Source: Dirofilaria immitis (taxonomy: Eukaryota > Nematoda > Chromadorea > Rhabditida > Onchocercidae). From it: a stretch of 64,000 bases of DNA. The notes beneath the pieces were generated by a model. That model ran no database searches and was not told the origin of the DNA. It worked only from the letters and a program-made list of their open reading frames with translations. The stretch spans positions 3,285,501 through 3,349,500 of the forward strand of contig JAKNDB010000105.1 of the NCBI GenBank assembly GCA_024305405.1, in the 5' to 3' direction. The translations under genes and the position numbers were made by a program. Numbering within the stretch: position 1 is the first letter of the stretch; each line of letters starts with the position of its first letter. Shown in pieces: positions 49,580-63,173 of this stretch.

Positions 49580-50362
49580 ACAGTCTGCTTCGAGATGTAA
49601 ATTAAGAGGTATGCTGTATCAAATCAGTAAAAATTATCATAGCTATTATGAAACATTGATCTTTGAAAGTGATTGCAATGCTGTCGCTTAATATCATGAT
49701 TCTAAACTTAAATTGACAGTATGTTGTGGATTAAATGATAACGGAATAATGGATTGAAGTTATGGGGAATCAACATATATCCCACATGTCGCTGCAGCAC
49801 TGCTGGATTTTTTGACTTTTGCCGATATACGTAAACTCAAAGTAACTCTAATAATAATTCTTTCACTTGGTTTTTAAAATAATTAAAAATTCAAGTGACT
49901 TCGTTCAATTACGGTATATAGAAAATAAATCTAATTTCTCATAAAAGATTCCACAGCATCTCTGAATTTTTGATAAACATAAATTGAAAAAACAGATTCT
50001 TATTACACAAGAAATCACAATTTGCGTATATTTTTTCTATCTTGATTTGATTGTTCGTTGACAATAGGATTAGAAGTGATATGGATACTTGCTGCTTATC
50101 ACGTGCTCGCAGCGATGTCGTAACGAAGTAATCTTGCAGATTACTTCCATATATACTTTGTATGGAATAAACCTAAAGAAGAAAGCCCTAAAAGAAATGA
50201 AACAAATTGATAGATGGAAGAAACGAATTGGAAAGGAAAATAAGAGTCCTTAAGATATAAAAATTGGTTTTAATTATGCCCTGTAACTTGTGTTTTCTTG
50301 CATTTATTTCTCTAATTAAAAATAATTGAAGCAAAGTAATCGTTTCATATTTCATGTAACTT

Positions 50363-50737
50363 TTAAAGTGCTGAACTCATAAAAGAAAACTTCTTTTTGA
50401 AAAATACAAAATAAACGGCAATTAAAGCTAAGAATAGAAAAGATAACCTTGAAAATTCTAGATCTATCGCTTTCTGCACTGTCTTTAGCCTTGATAATTT
50501 CATTTTTCTGTGATGAAAATTGATCAGCTCAAATTTTTTGCAAACGACAGCTTGGTCAGACAGACATCTATCCATGAGAAGAACTTCATAGTACAAATCG
50601 ATAAACTCTGTTATTTTCCATCTATTGCCTAAAATTACGTAAATACAATTAAGTGCAAAGTGTAATATAATTTCACAGAGAAAGTTATTAAAGAGGTGAT
50701 AGTATTTGTCTAACATTATTGGTGACAAATGCCTCAT
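50363..50737 (-). CDS. Hypothetical 124-residue protein with C-terminal membrane segment
   Basis: Single uninterrupted frame from ATG at 50737 to the stop at 50363, long for this AT-rich background. The middle is charged and protein-like (NRWKITEFIDLYYEVLLMDR; HRKMKLSRLKTVQKAIDLEF). It ends with a hydrophobic run (LSFLFLALIAVYFVF) followed by Lys residues, the pattern of a tail-anchored membrane protein. An acceptor-like TTTTAG within the frame before GCAATAGATGG suggests that the first part may be intronic and the true gene spliced. No homologue recognised. Confidence 0.4.
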   Translation of the reverse strand: MRHLSPIMLDKYYHLFNNFLCEIILHFALNCIYVILGNRWKITEFIDLYYEVLLMDRCLSDQAVVCKKFELINFHHRKMKLSRLKTVQKAIDLEFSRLSFLFLALIAVYFVFFKKKFSFMSSAL

Positions 50738-50925
50738 TCGCAATCACTTTCGATCCTTCCTTCTCTCATTATTTTACACTTCACTTCATTGAAGTGGCTA
50801 TAAAAGTGTTTCATCTGTAGAGCATATTGTATTCTCTACAATATCAAATTCTCTAGCCGAAATATAAATTAGAATTTGTTGCAAATTCGTAAAAGCCTAC
50901 AGGAATAGCATCGGATTCCAAAGTC

Positions 50926-52057
50926 ATGCGAAATTTAGTACTTCTATGTATTATCATTCTGTTTTCATTTGTGGTGCTACCAGCTGATGGCTGCTTTTGT
51001 TGTATGTAAGTGCATTCTTTCAGGATTTCCACGTTATAATCTCAACATGTAACAATGATGACATCGCATAATTATAACGAAAGCTTTTATTTTTCAATAA
51101 ATTTACCAAAATATAATTAAAAAAATTGTAATTGGAGGGAGCTAAAAATCCATTAAATCATTTATTTAATGCAGAAGTTACTTCTATAAAAATTTGAGGT
51201 TTCAACCAATTAACTTATTTAAGATATTAAAAGCCTTCCCGGCATTTTATTTATTCATTTATTTCAACATGCATTTAGAAATAGTTGCTTTTATTCATTT
51301 TTTTTTATTATATACAGTTATTTTACAGTTATTAAGGAAACATTGATTCCTACAAATTTCTCGGCTCTCAATGCTATTTAGTCAGAATTTAGTTATTTTT
51401 AGGCCTGTCTTAAGGACTGTGTGTCCGTGCTGCAAGTCTGCCCCAGCTCCTGCATTTTCTGCAGTTCCTTCATGCTGCCAAACTCAACCAATGCAACCTC
51501 CTCAACCAATGCAACCTCCTCAACCAATGCCACTTCCTCAACCAATGCTTTTTCCACTTCCGCTTCCACTTCCGCCCCTGTTACCACCATTACCACCACC
51601 TCCCCAGTTACCAGCCCCTTCATGCTGCCAATCTCAACCACAACCTTCATGCTGCCAATCTCAACCACAGCCTTCATGCTGCCAATCTCAATCACAACCT
51701 TCATGCTGTCAACCTAAATCTCCACCACTTCCGCCTCCATATCCACAACCATATCCACAACCATTTCCACAACCATTTCCACAACCACAACTTCAACCGC
51801 AACCTTCATGCTGCCAACCTAAACCTCCTCCACTTCCGTCTCCGTTTCCACAACCATTTCCACAAGCTCCACAAGCACCATATCCGCAAGTTCTACAACC
51901 ACAAGCTCCATCTGCATATGCACAACCTCCCCAACCACAAGCTCCATCAGAAGTACGCTACGTCCCTATCGGAGAACCGGTCTTTGTGCAAAGGCCAGTA
52001 TCGGCCGGCCATGATTCTGGCCAATATCAAAGGGTCAATGCAAAGCGAAGTTTCTGA
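50926..52057 (+). CDS. Secreted Pro/Gln/Cys-rich repeat protein (SCCQ repeats)
   Basis: Two exons: 50926-51005 and 51403-52057, joined in phase 2, about 244 residues. Exon 1 is a signal peptide (MRNLVLLCIIILFSFVVLPA) followed by a short Cys cluster CFCC. Exon 2 opens with CPCC and contains six PSCCQ motifs, the middle ones spaced by SQPQ-type linkers, embedded in PQPM, PQPF and PQPY repeats; a 45-residue non-repetitive end (RYVPIGEPVFVQRPV) follows. Paired cysteines in a proline/glutamine-rich matrix suggest a disulfide-crosslinked extracellular structural protein such as a cuticle, sheath or eggshell component; that role is inference. The minus-strand frame opposite it (51399-51704, Val/Glu-rich) is a shadow of the repeat. 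Confidence 0.85.
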
Positions 52058-55000
52058 CTTTTTCAAAGCGATGAAGCAACGATAACTGTGATATTGAAAG
52101 TTGTAAAATAACAGTGATCTTAATGTTTTCCAAAACTACTCGGTGTATGAATGATTTATGCGATCGAGCAGAATATTTGACCTTCTGTTTTATAAGCAGT
52201 TTTCTAAAATGGAAGGACAAAGTTTAGGTGACATTTTTGAAGTAGTGAAGTTACTGTTCTCATTGTTTCATGCACGAAATTCTGCATTCGTATTTATCAA
52301 AAGTTTACTGGTGTAGTAAAGAGTTCCATAAATTTTCAGCTAATCAATTCAACTTTCAATATAAATCATTCTGTTTCACTGTAATGTTGTAGAATGAAAT
52401 AACGCATCTGTGCTTCCTGTTATTGCTGACAATTGGGATCATCCAAGATTTATGGCGGTGCTATGACAGATATTATAGCTCAAATTGAATAAAGGTAATT
52501 ATTGTACTCCTCAATTCAAACAAATTTGCGATTTCCAAGAAATTGGGAAAATAGAAGTTGAAATTTTCATGCTTGCATAAAAAAACATGCATCGAAAAAG
52601 TTTGAAAGTATTGTGTGCTATGCTGCATAATGAAATCTGAAACGATATATTATGATAAGAATTAGTGTGAAAACACAACAATTAATTTGGATAAAAGAAG
52701 ATATGATTTAAGGAAGTGTTCATCGAAAAGTTATGTTAAATGTTGATCAGATTTTCTGTAACATGCATTTAAGTTGCTGTACAGCTACAATAATGCATAT
52801 ATGAATGACAATAAATATATAAGATTTAATTGGACAATAGTCTGAATTCGGAAAATAAGAGTGTCGCTTTAAGTTTCAGGTTAAAACTTGCATTTCGTTC
52901 TTGATTACTTATAGAAAAGATATCGGTTTTACGCAAGAGAATCTTATGAATACATTATTCATCTGATGATTTAATCGTAACTTTCAAATCACTGTCGCAA
53001 TAATAGGGAAGCGAAGTTATACATATGGAACTGTTTGCCATTCAGAATTTGGCACGAAAAATGTCGTCTCTATTGCATACGTTGATTAATGATGATTTCT
53101 TCTTCTGAATGACCTTTTTATTTCACATATTCAAAAGACTAATTCTGTAGTAATATATGCTTTGAATATATTTTTTTCAATTAAGAAACAAAAGAGTTTA
53201 ATCTATTTGGAATTAATAGTGCAATGAAAGAAAAATGTCCTTTTCAAGTGCAGGAAACTTAATCTATTTATTATTGCCACTGTTTTAATTTAGTTACTTA
53301 ATACCTAGTAAATTTTTGATAGAATATTACTGTAATTTAGATTACTTGATTAATTGTTCTTTTTTGAAAGTTATAACAACCTTTTATATGAATTTATGAT
53401 AAAGATGAGAAAACGAATTTTGCAAATATTTTCAAATTAAGAAAGAACATTCCAAAATTTGATACGTTCCAATGATCTTTCTTTAAAGAGCACATAAAAA
53501 TGGCAATAAATTATTACAAAAAACAATTTTGTAGTCAGTGCTACTAGCATTTCAATTTACTGTTAACTCTAGAAGTGTAATAATATTGACTTTTATTTTC
53601 TGTCAAAGAAATACATCGCTTTCAGAATCGTCGATAATTTTTTATCGATCAAACGACTGAAGCTACGTAATAATCGTATCGCTAGAATATTAGAGAATAA
53701 GAAATTGCAAAATTCCTGTCTTACAATTAGTAATAACTTAATAGGCCAAATAGAAATTTATGCACATTCAGTACGAGATTCAATAAAGCATTACAATAAC
53801 TTTCGTAGAAGTAAGAAGATGCTGTATAATGTGCCGTTACTTTTTTTGATTTCAGAAGTTATTCTTAGATTCAATTTTTCGGTATTCTTTTCTGGAATGC
53901 AAATGTTTGCGAGTGGATAAACTAAGCAGCTACTTCAAGATTCAGTTTATTCTCAATTGGATCAGCTTTTTAAACAGTGTCGTTTCTTCGTATCAATACT
54001 TCTTTGCCATTTTGCTTAAAAACTTTCCAGCAATGTGTTACTAACTGATTTCTGGCTTCTTGTTTAGGACTGATAAATCATTTGCTCGATACTCATTTCG
54101 GAAAATGAAAAGATCATTGATATTTCATCAAATTTTTTTGATTCTTTTGAAATATTCACACTATCAATTAATGTTTAAATTATTCAACTTTTTTGTCACA
54201 GTTTGCATGAAAACTTCTGCACTTTTGAAATTGCCAGCTCAGTGCATGCGTTGAGATAAATTTAAAGAATATCGCCGTGAGATATTACTCCTTATCATGT
54301 ACTTAAAATATTTCTTCGTAAATATTGAATGCATTTATAGCATATTACAATAATTCTCGAAGCATAAACAAATAATTGCTTTTGAAATATGTGTAAGCTA
54401 AAATGCAAAAACCACGAAGGAAATGGCAACATTTACGAAGAAATTAATTTGCAATTGTCAAATATAAAGCCTGCAAACTATTTAGTTTGACTTGCAAGTT
54501 GAAATATTGCTTTCTTATGCTTTTCAATGAAAATAGTCTTCCATTTTTTTAAATTAAATTTAAGAGAAATTTTAAAAAGCAGAAACTGCGAATAGATGGA
54601 AAATAGATGGAAGATATTTGTAATAATAGTTTAACAGTTCGTTGTTTTCAAACTCTTAACCTTAAGAATATTTTCAACTGATGAAAGTGGAATACGTTAT
54701 TTAGCACTGCAACTAGAGTATCATTCATTAATCAAATTTGTTAAAATACATGCAAATCTCAATAAATCTGCAAATGAACTATTATTTGAGTGTTAGAGGA
54801 TTATTCGAAATTCAAATAAATTCTTTAAGTATAAGAAGGTAATGTAGCAAAATCGTCTTATACTTTCGGTCTTCGATGCTTTATTCCAAAGGCATTTTAT
54901 AAAACCATTATTATTATTATTTTTTTTTGAAATTTCAGATAGAAACTGAGATTTGTAATCGTCTGGCATGACTTTTGAACCTACTACAAATGTTTTGACA

Positions 55001-56629
55001 GTTTTTTAATCATTTTGCTTTCTACTTATGGATGCAAATTTTATTCTCTATAAAAAAATATAATAATAATAATAATTTGTTTTTAACTTTATGTCGCTCT
55101 GCACTGTGATGTTTTTTATCTGTATAACCAAATTTTAATCAGATTGCAGTGAATTGTAGATAAAGATGGGAATGTCACCACTACTAGCACATAAAAAACC
55201 TTAATATTACATAGCACTGCATCCCTGGTGATTGACAATAATGTAGTAATCGATGCTGTGATGTCTTTTACAATACTTGTATACATATCAATGCTATTTA
55301 CTGTTGATGATATTCGTAGTAATAAAATGATATAACAACATAAATGATAAGGTTGGTTCAGAATGACAAGTTAAAAACTGTATTAAGAATCAGAAACTTA
55401 TTGAAGCCGAGCAACATCACGAGAGATTTCCATGGTGACTAAATGGAGTGGTACAATGCTCTAAATAATCCAATTCTTGACTTTTTGTTCCAAGCAAATA
55501 TTATTTATAGTCTTTATCTCTTCAATTTTATCCTCATTTTACTAAAATTCATTCTAATTTTGTTTACAATCAAATGAAATTTTCGAAAAATGGCAAGATT
55601 TTTTTCGCTATGATTTCTTGCTGTTTCCGTTAATTTGTCATGCCAAAACTTAAAAAAGGAAGAAAATAATTATGGGTAAAATGACAATAGAGAGAGATGA
55701 AAAAATCAATGATAAACGATGCATTGTTTTGAACTAATAAATGATTTTAAAAAATTTATTCCTTGTAATTTAACTTGCAACCGAACTTTCTCTCATTTCC
55801 AGTACTGTTTAATTAAAGTTCAATTACAAGTAAATAATCGCTCTGGGTAACTTTGTTGACAAATAATCGAAAATCGATTATGGCAGCAAATGAGATACCG
55901 GAAGTGACGAAGGAAAAGTATCAACAATGCGCTAACGGTTTTTTCTTTCCAGCCAGTATTTTTATTTTCCATAAATAATTCAGGGCTGTTCATTACAGCT
56001 TAATTAAATCGAGCATATATTTTAAATAATAAATGGTTTTAAATGATTAATTGATTTCATCTTTCGCATTTTCTTCTTCTGTAAAATACAATTCTTCGTA
56101 AATCTGAATAACTCACTTCTATGACGTTGATGAAATCATAAGTTACATTTGAAAAATTTAAAAAAGTAGTGAAAATCAAAACGTCATAAACATATTTGTT
56201 TATTCATGAACTATAAACAGTCATCAAAACAACTGAAAATTTCGGAAAATATATTAATAAACTGAAAGTGCCAAAGATTAAAGAGAATGATTCTTTTCCA
56301 ATTTCAAATTTAGCAAAGTTGAAGGACATTCTCAAGCGTCACTCTTTTTTTTCTTTTACCCATTTTCAATACTGCTGAAAGAGCAGTTGCTGAGAACATT
56401 AGAAAAAATATGGCACAGATGATTTCCTTTTCTGCAAGCTCATTAGATTACAAAAAAATGTGATAGATTCTGATCGCTCCAATAATTTCACTTTGCAGAC
56501 ATTCTCTTTCATAGTAATAAACTTCCGTGTCTTTCTCTATTACAGCTATGAAACTTTGGAAGTAAAAACTTATCTGTTAACTCTTCATTCATAGCACAAA
56601 GTATCAATTATAATTACAGAAGTAATAGA
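52058..56629. other. Long gene-poor AT-rich region
   Basis: About 4.6 kb after the SCCQ gene. An AATAAA near 52487 could end its transcript. Frames at 53705-53920 and 54060-54254 have chance-like composition and no splice partners. Nothing else is recognised. Confidence 0.4.
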
Positions 56630-57070
56630 TGCTAAAAGCAGCTCCACTTTCTCACCAAGAACAGATGCTGTATTCATAACAGCTTCCTGCACTGTACCAA
56701 CACCTTCATACTTAGCATCTTTTAAATCATCAACACTAGTACAGCGCTTTCGATAAGCAATTGATACTAAATTTAAGATTAACTTTATAAACTTTCTTCT
56801 GCATCCTCAGCTGTGCAAGCAGTTTTACCAACCATATCAAAAGAACACAAGTACCGCCATGATTATCTAACTTTATACCTGCTTTATTAAACTAATAAAA
56901 GCACTAGCGGTCGCCTCAGCTGTTTTAAGCATTACATTGCCAACAAAACCATCAGCAACAATCACATCAATACTACCTTCTAAAAATTCACTTGCCTCTA
57001 TATATCCTCTAAAATTAATACTCGGAGCATTTTTGAGTAACTCAAAAGCCCCTCGTACTGAGTCAGATAA
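56630..57070 (-). pseudogene. Degenerate bacterial (Wolbachia-like) DNA with a plsX-like segment
   Basis: On the minus strand, 57064 to about 56880 reads DSVRGAFELLKNAPSINFRG, then YIEASEFLEGSIDVIVADGF and VGNVMLKTAEATASAFI, closely following bacterial PlsX (phosphate acyltransferase: an IEG-type stretch, VDVVVxDGFxGNVxLKT). The frame then shifts (KAGIKLDNHGG), and from about 56800 to 56640 a second bacterial-looking segment (RCTSVDDLKDAKYEGVGTVQ) appears that I cannot name. Frame breaks, no introns, no start and abrupt ends fit an old nuclear insert of endosymbiont DNA, as is common in filarial nematodes. The plsX call is from memory of the motif and would need a database search. Confidence 0.65.
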
Positions 57071-60000
57071 ATGGAACTGAAAAAACTATACTTCACAAAT
57101 CATACTCTATCAAGATAATCCTAATTGATTCTAACTGAATCTCACGAAAATAATTTATACCCGAGATAATTGCTTTATTCCTGTATTACAGTTTTTATAA
57201 AACTCTTTGTTTTCTTAGAATATTTCTGTAGAAAAATCTTGCCGGAAAATACACTAGAAAACTTTTTTTTGTTGTGGTGCCAAGATTAGGAAGTTATAAT
57301 CTGAATATAACACATCGATGGTGATAATTTCTATTCGATAATAAATAACACTGAACAAAGTAAGAGATAAGAAGTGTAATAATGCATGAAATATAGAGAG
57401 ATCAAAATGAAGGATGAAAATAGTAGCAATATAATATAAAAGAAGAAACAATGAAAAGCCGCTGATGTTGCTTTATCGACTGACCACTTCTTGAAACATG
57501 CCAGTTATTGTAAGGTCATTTTAATAACGAGTGATGGCTTATAAGGGTTCGGTTATTAGAAGAAAGCATAAGAAATGCGAATTAGATGAATTAGATGAAA
57601 TACTGTCTTGGTACAGGAAAAAGAGAATAACACTCATTTTTGTTTGTTTGATGACATCAGGAAACCCACAGCAAGTTTCTACCAACATTCTGACTGAATA
57701 ATTCAAATCATTACTTCCTCATGTATTGATGAAGGAGTATACATGTGTGCAATATACAATATGTAGTACTGTCAGATTCTTAGTTTCCCAGGGTTCAAAC
57801 CCAATGCATATGATCGTATAATGGAGGTGATGTCTGTACTTCATCCATAACTGTACCTCGTTTCGCCTACCCTGTTCTTCCTCCTTGTTGAGTATCTTCC
57901 TCATATTGTAACTCTGTCTCGACATCTACATATATAAAGTTCCGGCCTCCAGGAGACGTCTCTTACTATTTTAGTGACCTTTGCGATCGATTTGCCGATA
58001 TCTTCCTACCTTCGTGCCTTTAATCCTTATCTCCTTTTCCGCTATATGCATTTATTGTATTATCCTACAATGTTAGTTCTACATTGATCCCGTACTTATA
58101 TTTTATTGTTCCGAATAAATAGTTCTATTAAATTTCTCACCAACAACTTCCACAACAGATGATGAGTCAAACAAAAATAATTTAATTATTGGGATACATC
58201 CACATTATAAATTATTCTTTTTCAGACAATTATTTTCTATAAATAAGTGCAAAATATTCATGATTAAAATTTGACTCCTTGATATGGATTAAATGGCGTT
58301 GATTCCAAATCTATAAACATTCTAATGGTAATACTGATGAGATGAAATATTTTTTGAAGCTTTTTTGTTTGACTTTGATATGCCAAATATAAAATGGAAA
58401 TGTCGATTGTTGCATCTTTCTATTTGCTTTCGTTTTATATTTGACGTATAGAAAAAGCAAATTCAGATAGACATATCAGTGTCTATACTTTTTTTGGAGG
58501 TCATACGTGAATCAGTCGAAACCGTGAGAGATTCAGGAGTAATTTATAGCCCATAGTGCCCTATTATAATTTTTTGGTCAGTTCATTGTTAAAATTTAAA
58601 TCATTAATTTACGAATAATTTTACTGCACTACATGCCTCTTCCTTGCCTTATTTTTGTCGTCTAACTTCGTATTTGCCAGATTCCATAGCTTTTCTTCTT
58701 TGATTCCATTTATTTCAAAGAAGCTAAATGAAAAACGAACAAATAAAGCATTTTCCCTTATTCAAAAATACACATTGTTCATTGTTCAGTAAAAGTGACG
58801 TAATTAGTTGAAGAAAAGGAACAAAAAAAGAGCGATAAATTGATAATGGAAATTAGACCATTTTTCACCGCGGTGATTATTTTATTGCGACGCGTGAACT
58901 ATAGCAAATTGACGCACACCCTGAAATTAAAATGATCAAGGAACCAGATTATAATTCAAGACTAATGACAATACAGTCCCAAATGCAGTACTAGATTTAA
59001 AATCTGTAAAATTTCGTAATTTGAACAAATTTATATTGATTAAGTGAGCTAAATAAATTATTGTCTTTTTCTTTCAGAAGAAATTTCATATTTATGTTTT
59101 TAATCAATAATTCTTATTTTGAAATAATTTTGTTTTTGATTAACTGTTTGTACTGTTCTTTCTGACAATAAAAATTATGTCATTGATGATGTAAGTTCTA
59201 GAATTATTTGAATAAAATATTGCAATTAGTTATTTGTTAGACATCCAATGCATTTCAAGATACTTGAAGAGTTTAAAAATTAGCAACCGCAGTTCATTTG
59301 GCACGCGCCATGCCTTCATTAAATATACAAATTGATTAGTTGATTAGTATGAACTTGCATTTGCAATTTTTTTGAGTTCACTAATTTATAATTATCTCTC
59401 ACTCTTTTTGAAACTTGAGTTCCAGCATGATTTTAGCAACCAGGCTTTCGAACAAGAAATATAAGTTCGATTCTCGAATATTATAGCAGTAGAATATCAA
59501 TTTTCGAAAGATGGCCTTCATCTCTTGAATTTCAAAAACTTTTCTACTCGACAACGTTCATAAGAGAACTGAAGAAATTGGTAAAATATTTTCTTTGAGA
59601 AATGTTTGAACAGGTCATCGTAAATAATATCATGGAGTCTAATCTGATAATATTAGTATAAAAAAAAAGACTTTCTAAATCAAATATCGTCCTCCTGACT
59701 AAATAAAATTATCTGAGCAACATTTTATATTTGTTACTGTCGTCATCGTAGACTTTGCTATTATACTTTATTTATCATATGTTATTTGCTATTTTCTTAA
59801 TCAATTCTTATGAAATTAAACAGAAATGATAGAGCTAATGATAGAGCTAAGAACTCGACCGATAACAAGATTGTATTCAAGATGAATTCAATAACCGAGA
59901 CGATAATTAAATACTCTGATGAGTTTCCTGCAGTGATAGCCCAAAGCCATTATTAATTGAGCGGAATCTTTTGGAAATCGGTGATTTTATCTTGAAGAAA

Positions 60001-60871
60001 AATCAATCTTTGTTCTTTACAAATTTCCAAGGTTATATATATATGTATTTAAATTCCTCATTTCGACTGCAGAAATATCCAATGCAGTGATCAAATTGAT
60101 TGCTCCAAATGCTAATTTACGATGAAATCTATGCACTATTTTTTACGCACCATCCACAAATTCAAAAGACAAAATACCAAAATATAGCTTGTATATATAA
60201 AAGCGCTTGAATTTGCACTATTAGTAATTTTTCAGGCTTACTTCACTGTTCTTATTGATCTGTTATAAAACTGAGATAAATATCAAAAAAATTATTTAAT
60301 CAATATAAAGGGAATTCTGATTGGCACTATGAATCTTTTCCAAAAATACAGTTTCATATTTAACGTTATTATCAGGGAATTCCTTCTATTGAATTACTAC
60401 AATAAAATAACACAGAGCGAATTTAATTAAAACAATGTATTTATTAGCAAAATCATTGCAAAAAAATAAATCTAAATTGCACGAAAGTAATAATTGAGTA
60501 AGCAATTAAATTTTTCAATTACGGTATAAAGGAACAAATTACGTGAGGCATATATCAACAGTAGTAGTCAATATTTTTAATAATAACAATGATAAGCCAG
60601 CAAAAATAAGAAGTTCAAAATCATTAACGCAGCAAAATTTAACATAGATTTAGAAATTTCGGCATCAATGAATCTCATAAATTGGAAATTGTTAATTTAA
60701 GACTTAGGATGAGCAAGCTCGATTACATCAAACTATTGGTCTATTTACAAATTGATTGTCAAGTGACAATGCAAATTTTTTTTTTTTTGAATTAATGACA
60801 TTTTAGGCATTTTTGAAATTCTAACCTTTAGGTCTAATCTTGGCCTTCATTTCAATTACTTTTGTGCATTT
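57071..60871. other. Gene-poor region downstream of the bacterial-like fragment
   Basis: Mostly AT-rich with no supported exon. A less AT-rich block at about 57780-58030 stands out; its minus-strand frame (57719-57925) is unrecognised and could be a repeat fragment. The rest shows nothing I can name. Confidence 0.35.
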
Positions 60872-62576
60872 TTAAAAGTGTTTAGTTTTCTTTTCGTATT
60901 CACCTGTTGCCGATGATGAATTGTGTTCAATTCCAATAGTATCTGCAGTAACAGCCACAGGATCATTAGAGATATCCGACTGTGGTGCATTGTTAAATGG
61001 CCCACGCATGTATTGTCCAATGCCAGAAAGTGGTTGTGCACCAAATCTATTCTCACTCTGCCCTATCTGTGGAAGACTGTAAGTAGACGAATAATCACCG
61101 AAGTTACCATTTTCAACACCATAAGGGCCAGTTGCGTAACCATTGGAAGTATCACTTAGTTGCTCAAGTTGCTTTGAACTGTAACCTTGAGCTCCTGCAC
61201 CTTGATACTGCAAAAAATAAAATTCAAAAATTTAACTAACCTCACCTGTATCTGTTATACTATGCTCAATTATTTAAAAAAAAAAAAATCAAATCAAATT
61301 CAGAAAATGATTTCACAGCCGTTATTGAGTCTATAAAAATTAATCATGTCTAGAAAAGATACAAATGTAAGAGAATTTAAATGTAACAAAATAAATTCAC
61401 ATGATTATCAAAAATCGCTATTTCATATATGATGCAAGTTATTCACTAACCACAATTGCTTATTTTCCTTTCAAATAATATTCTAATATTATTAGCATAA
61501 TAATTTTGCTACAAATTTATCATCTCCATTATGTTAATGTTAACATCTTATTATTAACGAACGATAGTATTAAAAAATAATTTGTTATTTTATATGATTG
61601 TTGGGTAAAATGCAAATTAAAAAGTTAATGATAATTACAATGTAGTCTAGAATATAGTCTTGGCTATGGGAATAGGTATTATTTACAAGTGTTTATTTTG
61701 CATATTGGATGGCAATTAAATTTTTGTAAAGTATTTCATTAGGGACAGTTTGACAATCACATTAATTAATCAGTGGCTTTATAATTAAATTGTTTGCGTT
61801 TTTATTAATATTTTATTTTTTTAATGAGTAAGGAAAAAAAGTAGATAAAAGAATAAGGAGCTCACTGATGGATGCAGTTGGTTTGAAATGCTTAATGGTG
61901 TTTGATATGGAAAAGACTGTTGCTTCAAGTATCTATTTTCAATCTGTCGCATATTGTTGCCATTAGGCGTTACATAGGAACCGCTAGGATATGTTGGAAA
62001 TTGTGGATACACGAATGGTGGAGGTAACTGGGGCTGTGGTAATCTGAGTAACGTAGGCAATCCACAAGAGCAATCACAAGAGGATACTTGAGATAAGCAT
62101 GGTGATCTGAATTACGAAATATTAATCATATGAAATCTGTGTCTGAGTTTCTGTGAATATTTCTAAAAGATAATTTTTCTTTTTAGATTTAAATTGCTTT
62201 TAAAAGTAAGAGAATTGTTTTTGGAAAATTATTTTAAATTTCTCTTGTGAAATGCATTGTGGAAAAAACTGAATTATCAACAAAATCGGATAGAAGTCAT
62301 TTACAAATTTTAAAGACTTCCAGAGACACATGAACTTTTGTTACTTTATATACATTGAAATTTTAATAAACTTTAAGTTATGTACTATGGAAGACTAGCT
62401 ATAGAAAGCAAATGAAGTCAAATGAAGTAATCTTTCTAAAAGCTTGCAAATATTAGAAGCAAAACTAACGGGCAGCATCTAAATGCATTCGCATCTCCAC
62501 CTAATACGTATCCATTAGAACTTGGAAGGATTATCATCGCAGACATGAACACCGTCAATGTGCAGTGAGTTAACAT
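60872..62576 (-). CDS. Secreted Gln/Pro/Tyr-rich protein with N-terminal Cys cluster
   Basis: Three exons in consistent phase: 62576-62470, 62106-61866, 61207-60872, about 227 residues. Exon 1 is a signal peptide (MLTHCTLTVFMSAMIILPSS) and ends, in phase 2, just after a Cys-Cys pair (FRCCP). Exon 2 adds PCLSQVSSCDCSCG and then PQPQLPPPFVYPQFPTYPSG. Exon 3 is rich in Gly, Ser, Gln, Tyr and Asn (GYSSKQLEQLSDTSNGYATG) and ends with a basic KKTKHF. The signal peptide, CC pair and phase-2 intron directly after it match the layout of the SCCQ-repeat gene at 50.9 kb, suggesting a related family. Likely an extracellular matrix protein; no named family. A TTTCAG just before the ATG (62577-62583 region) could be a trans-splice acceptor. 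Confidence 0.8.
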
Positions 62577-63173
62577 AGCTGAAATGGAAAAAGATAATCG
62601 GAAATAATGATGGTGGCTGAAGCAACCGATCGAGATTGGTCTTTTTTTTTTATTTTATAGAAATTTACGATTGCGTTTGAAATATAAAACTAGATTGCAA
62701 GGGAGTTGCCGATCAAGGTCATAAGGAGATCAAGATTTTTCTCCTTCTCCCTCTCTTATGTCTTGATCTCTTTCTTCTCTTCTGTTCCTAACTTCAAGAA
62801 AGCAAATGAAAATATTAAAAATCTGCCGCTTTATTGCCATAAAAGAAATTACTACAAATAATTAAAATCATCAATGTTTATATTGAAAATGAAAAAATTT
62901 TTCAGAAAAAATAATTGCTCATCTTGAATAATAATTTAATTAATTAATTACTTGGGCATAAATTATTCAGATTATAATTAAATTTAGAAGCCATTAGAAA
63001 ATTTTCGTTCTCCTCTTTTCCTAATCTGAAGGCAAATAAATCAAAAATTCTTTTGCAGTAACTTTTTGAAGCTTTTGACGCTTGCGATACTTGCAGAAAC
63101 TCAACACAATGACTATCAAAGACATTTCTTCCTATTTTCCTTTTGTCATTAATCAGCAGTAAAAGATAGAACG

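Noticed and set aside
51399..51704. Minus-strand Val/Glu-rich frame of 101 codons
   Set aside because: Antisense of the Pro/Gln/Cys repeats; its repetitive composition is a by-product of the repeat.
57780..57800. tRNA-like T-loop (GGGTTCAAACCC)
   Set aside because: Only a 3-bp stem surrounds the loop, and no acceptor, D or anticodon arm could be found.
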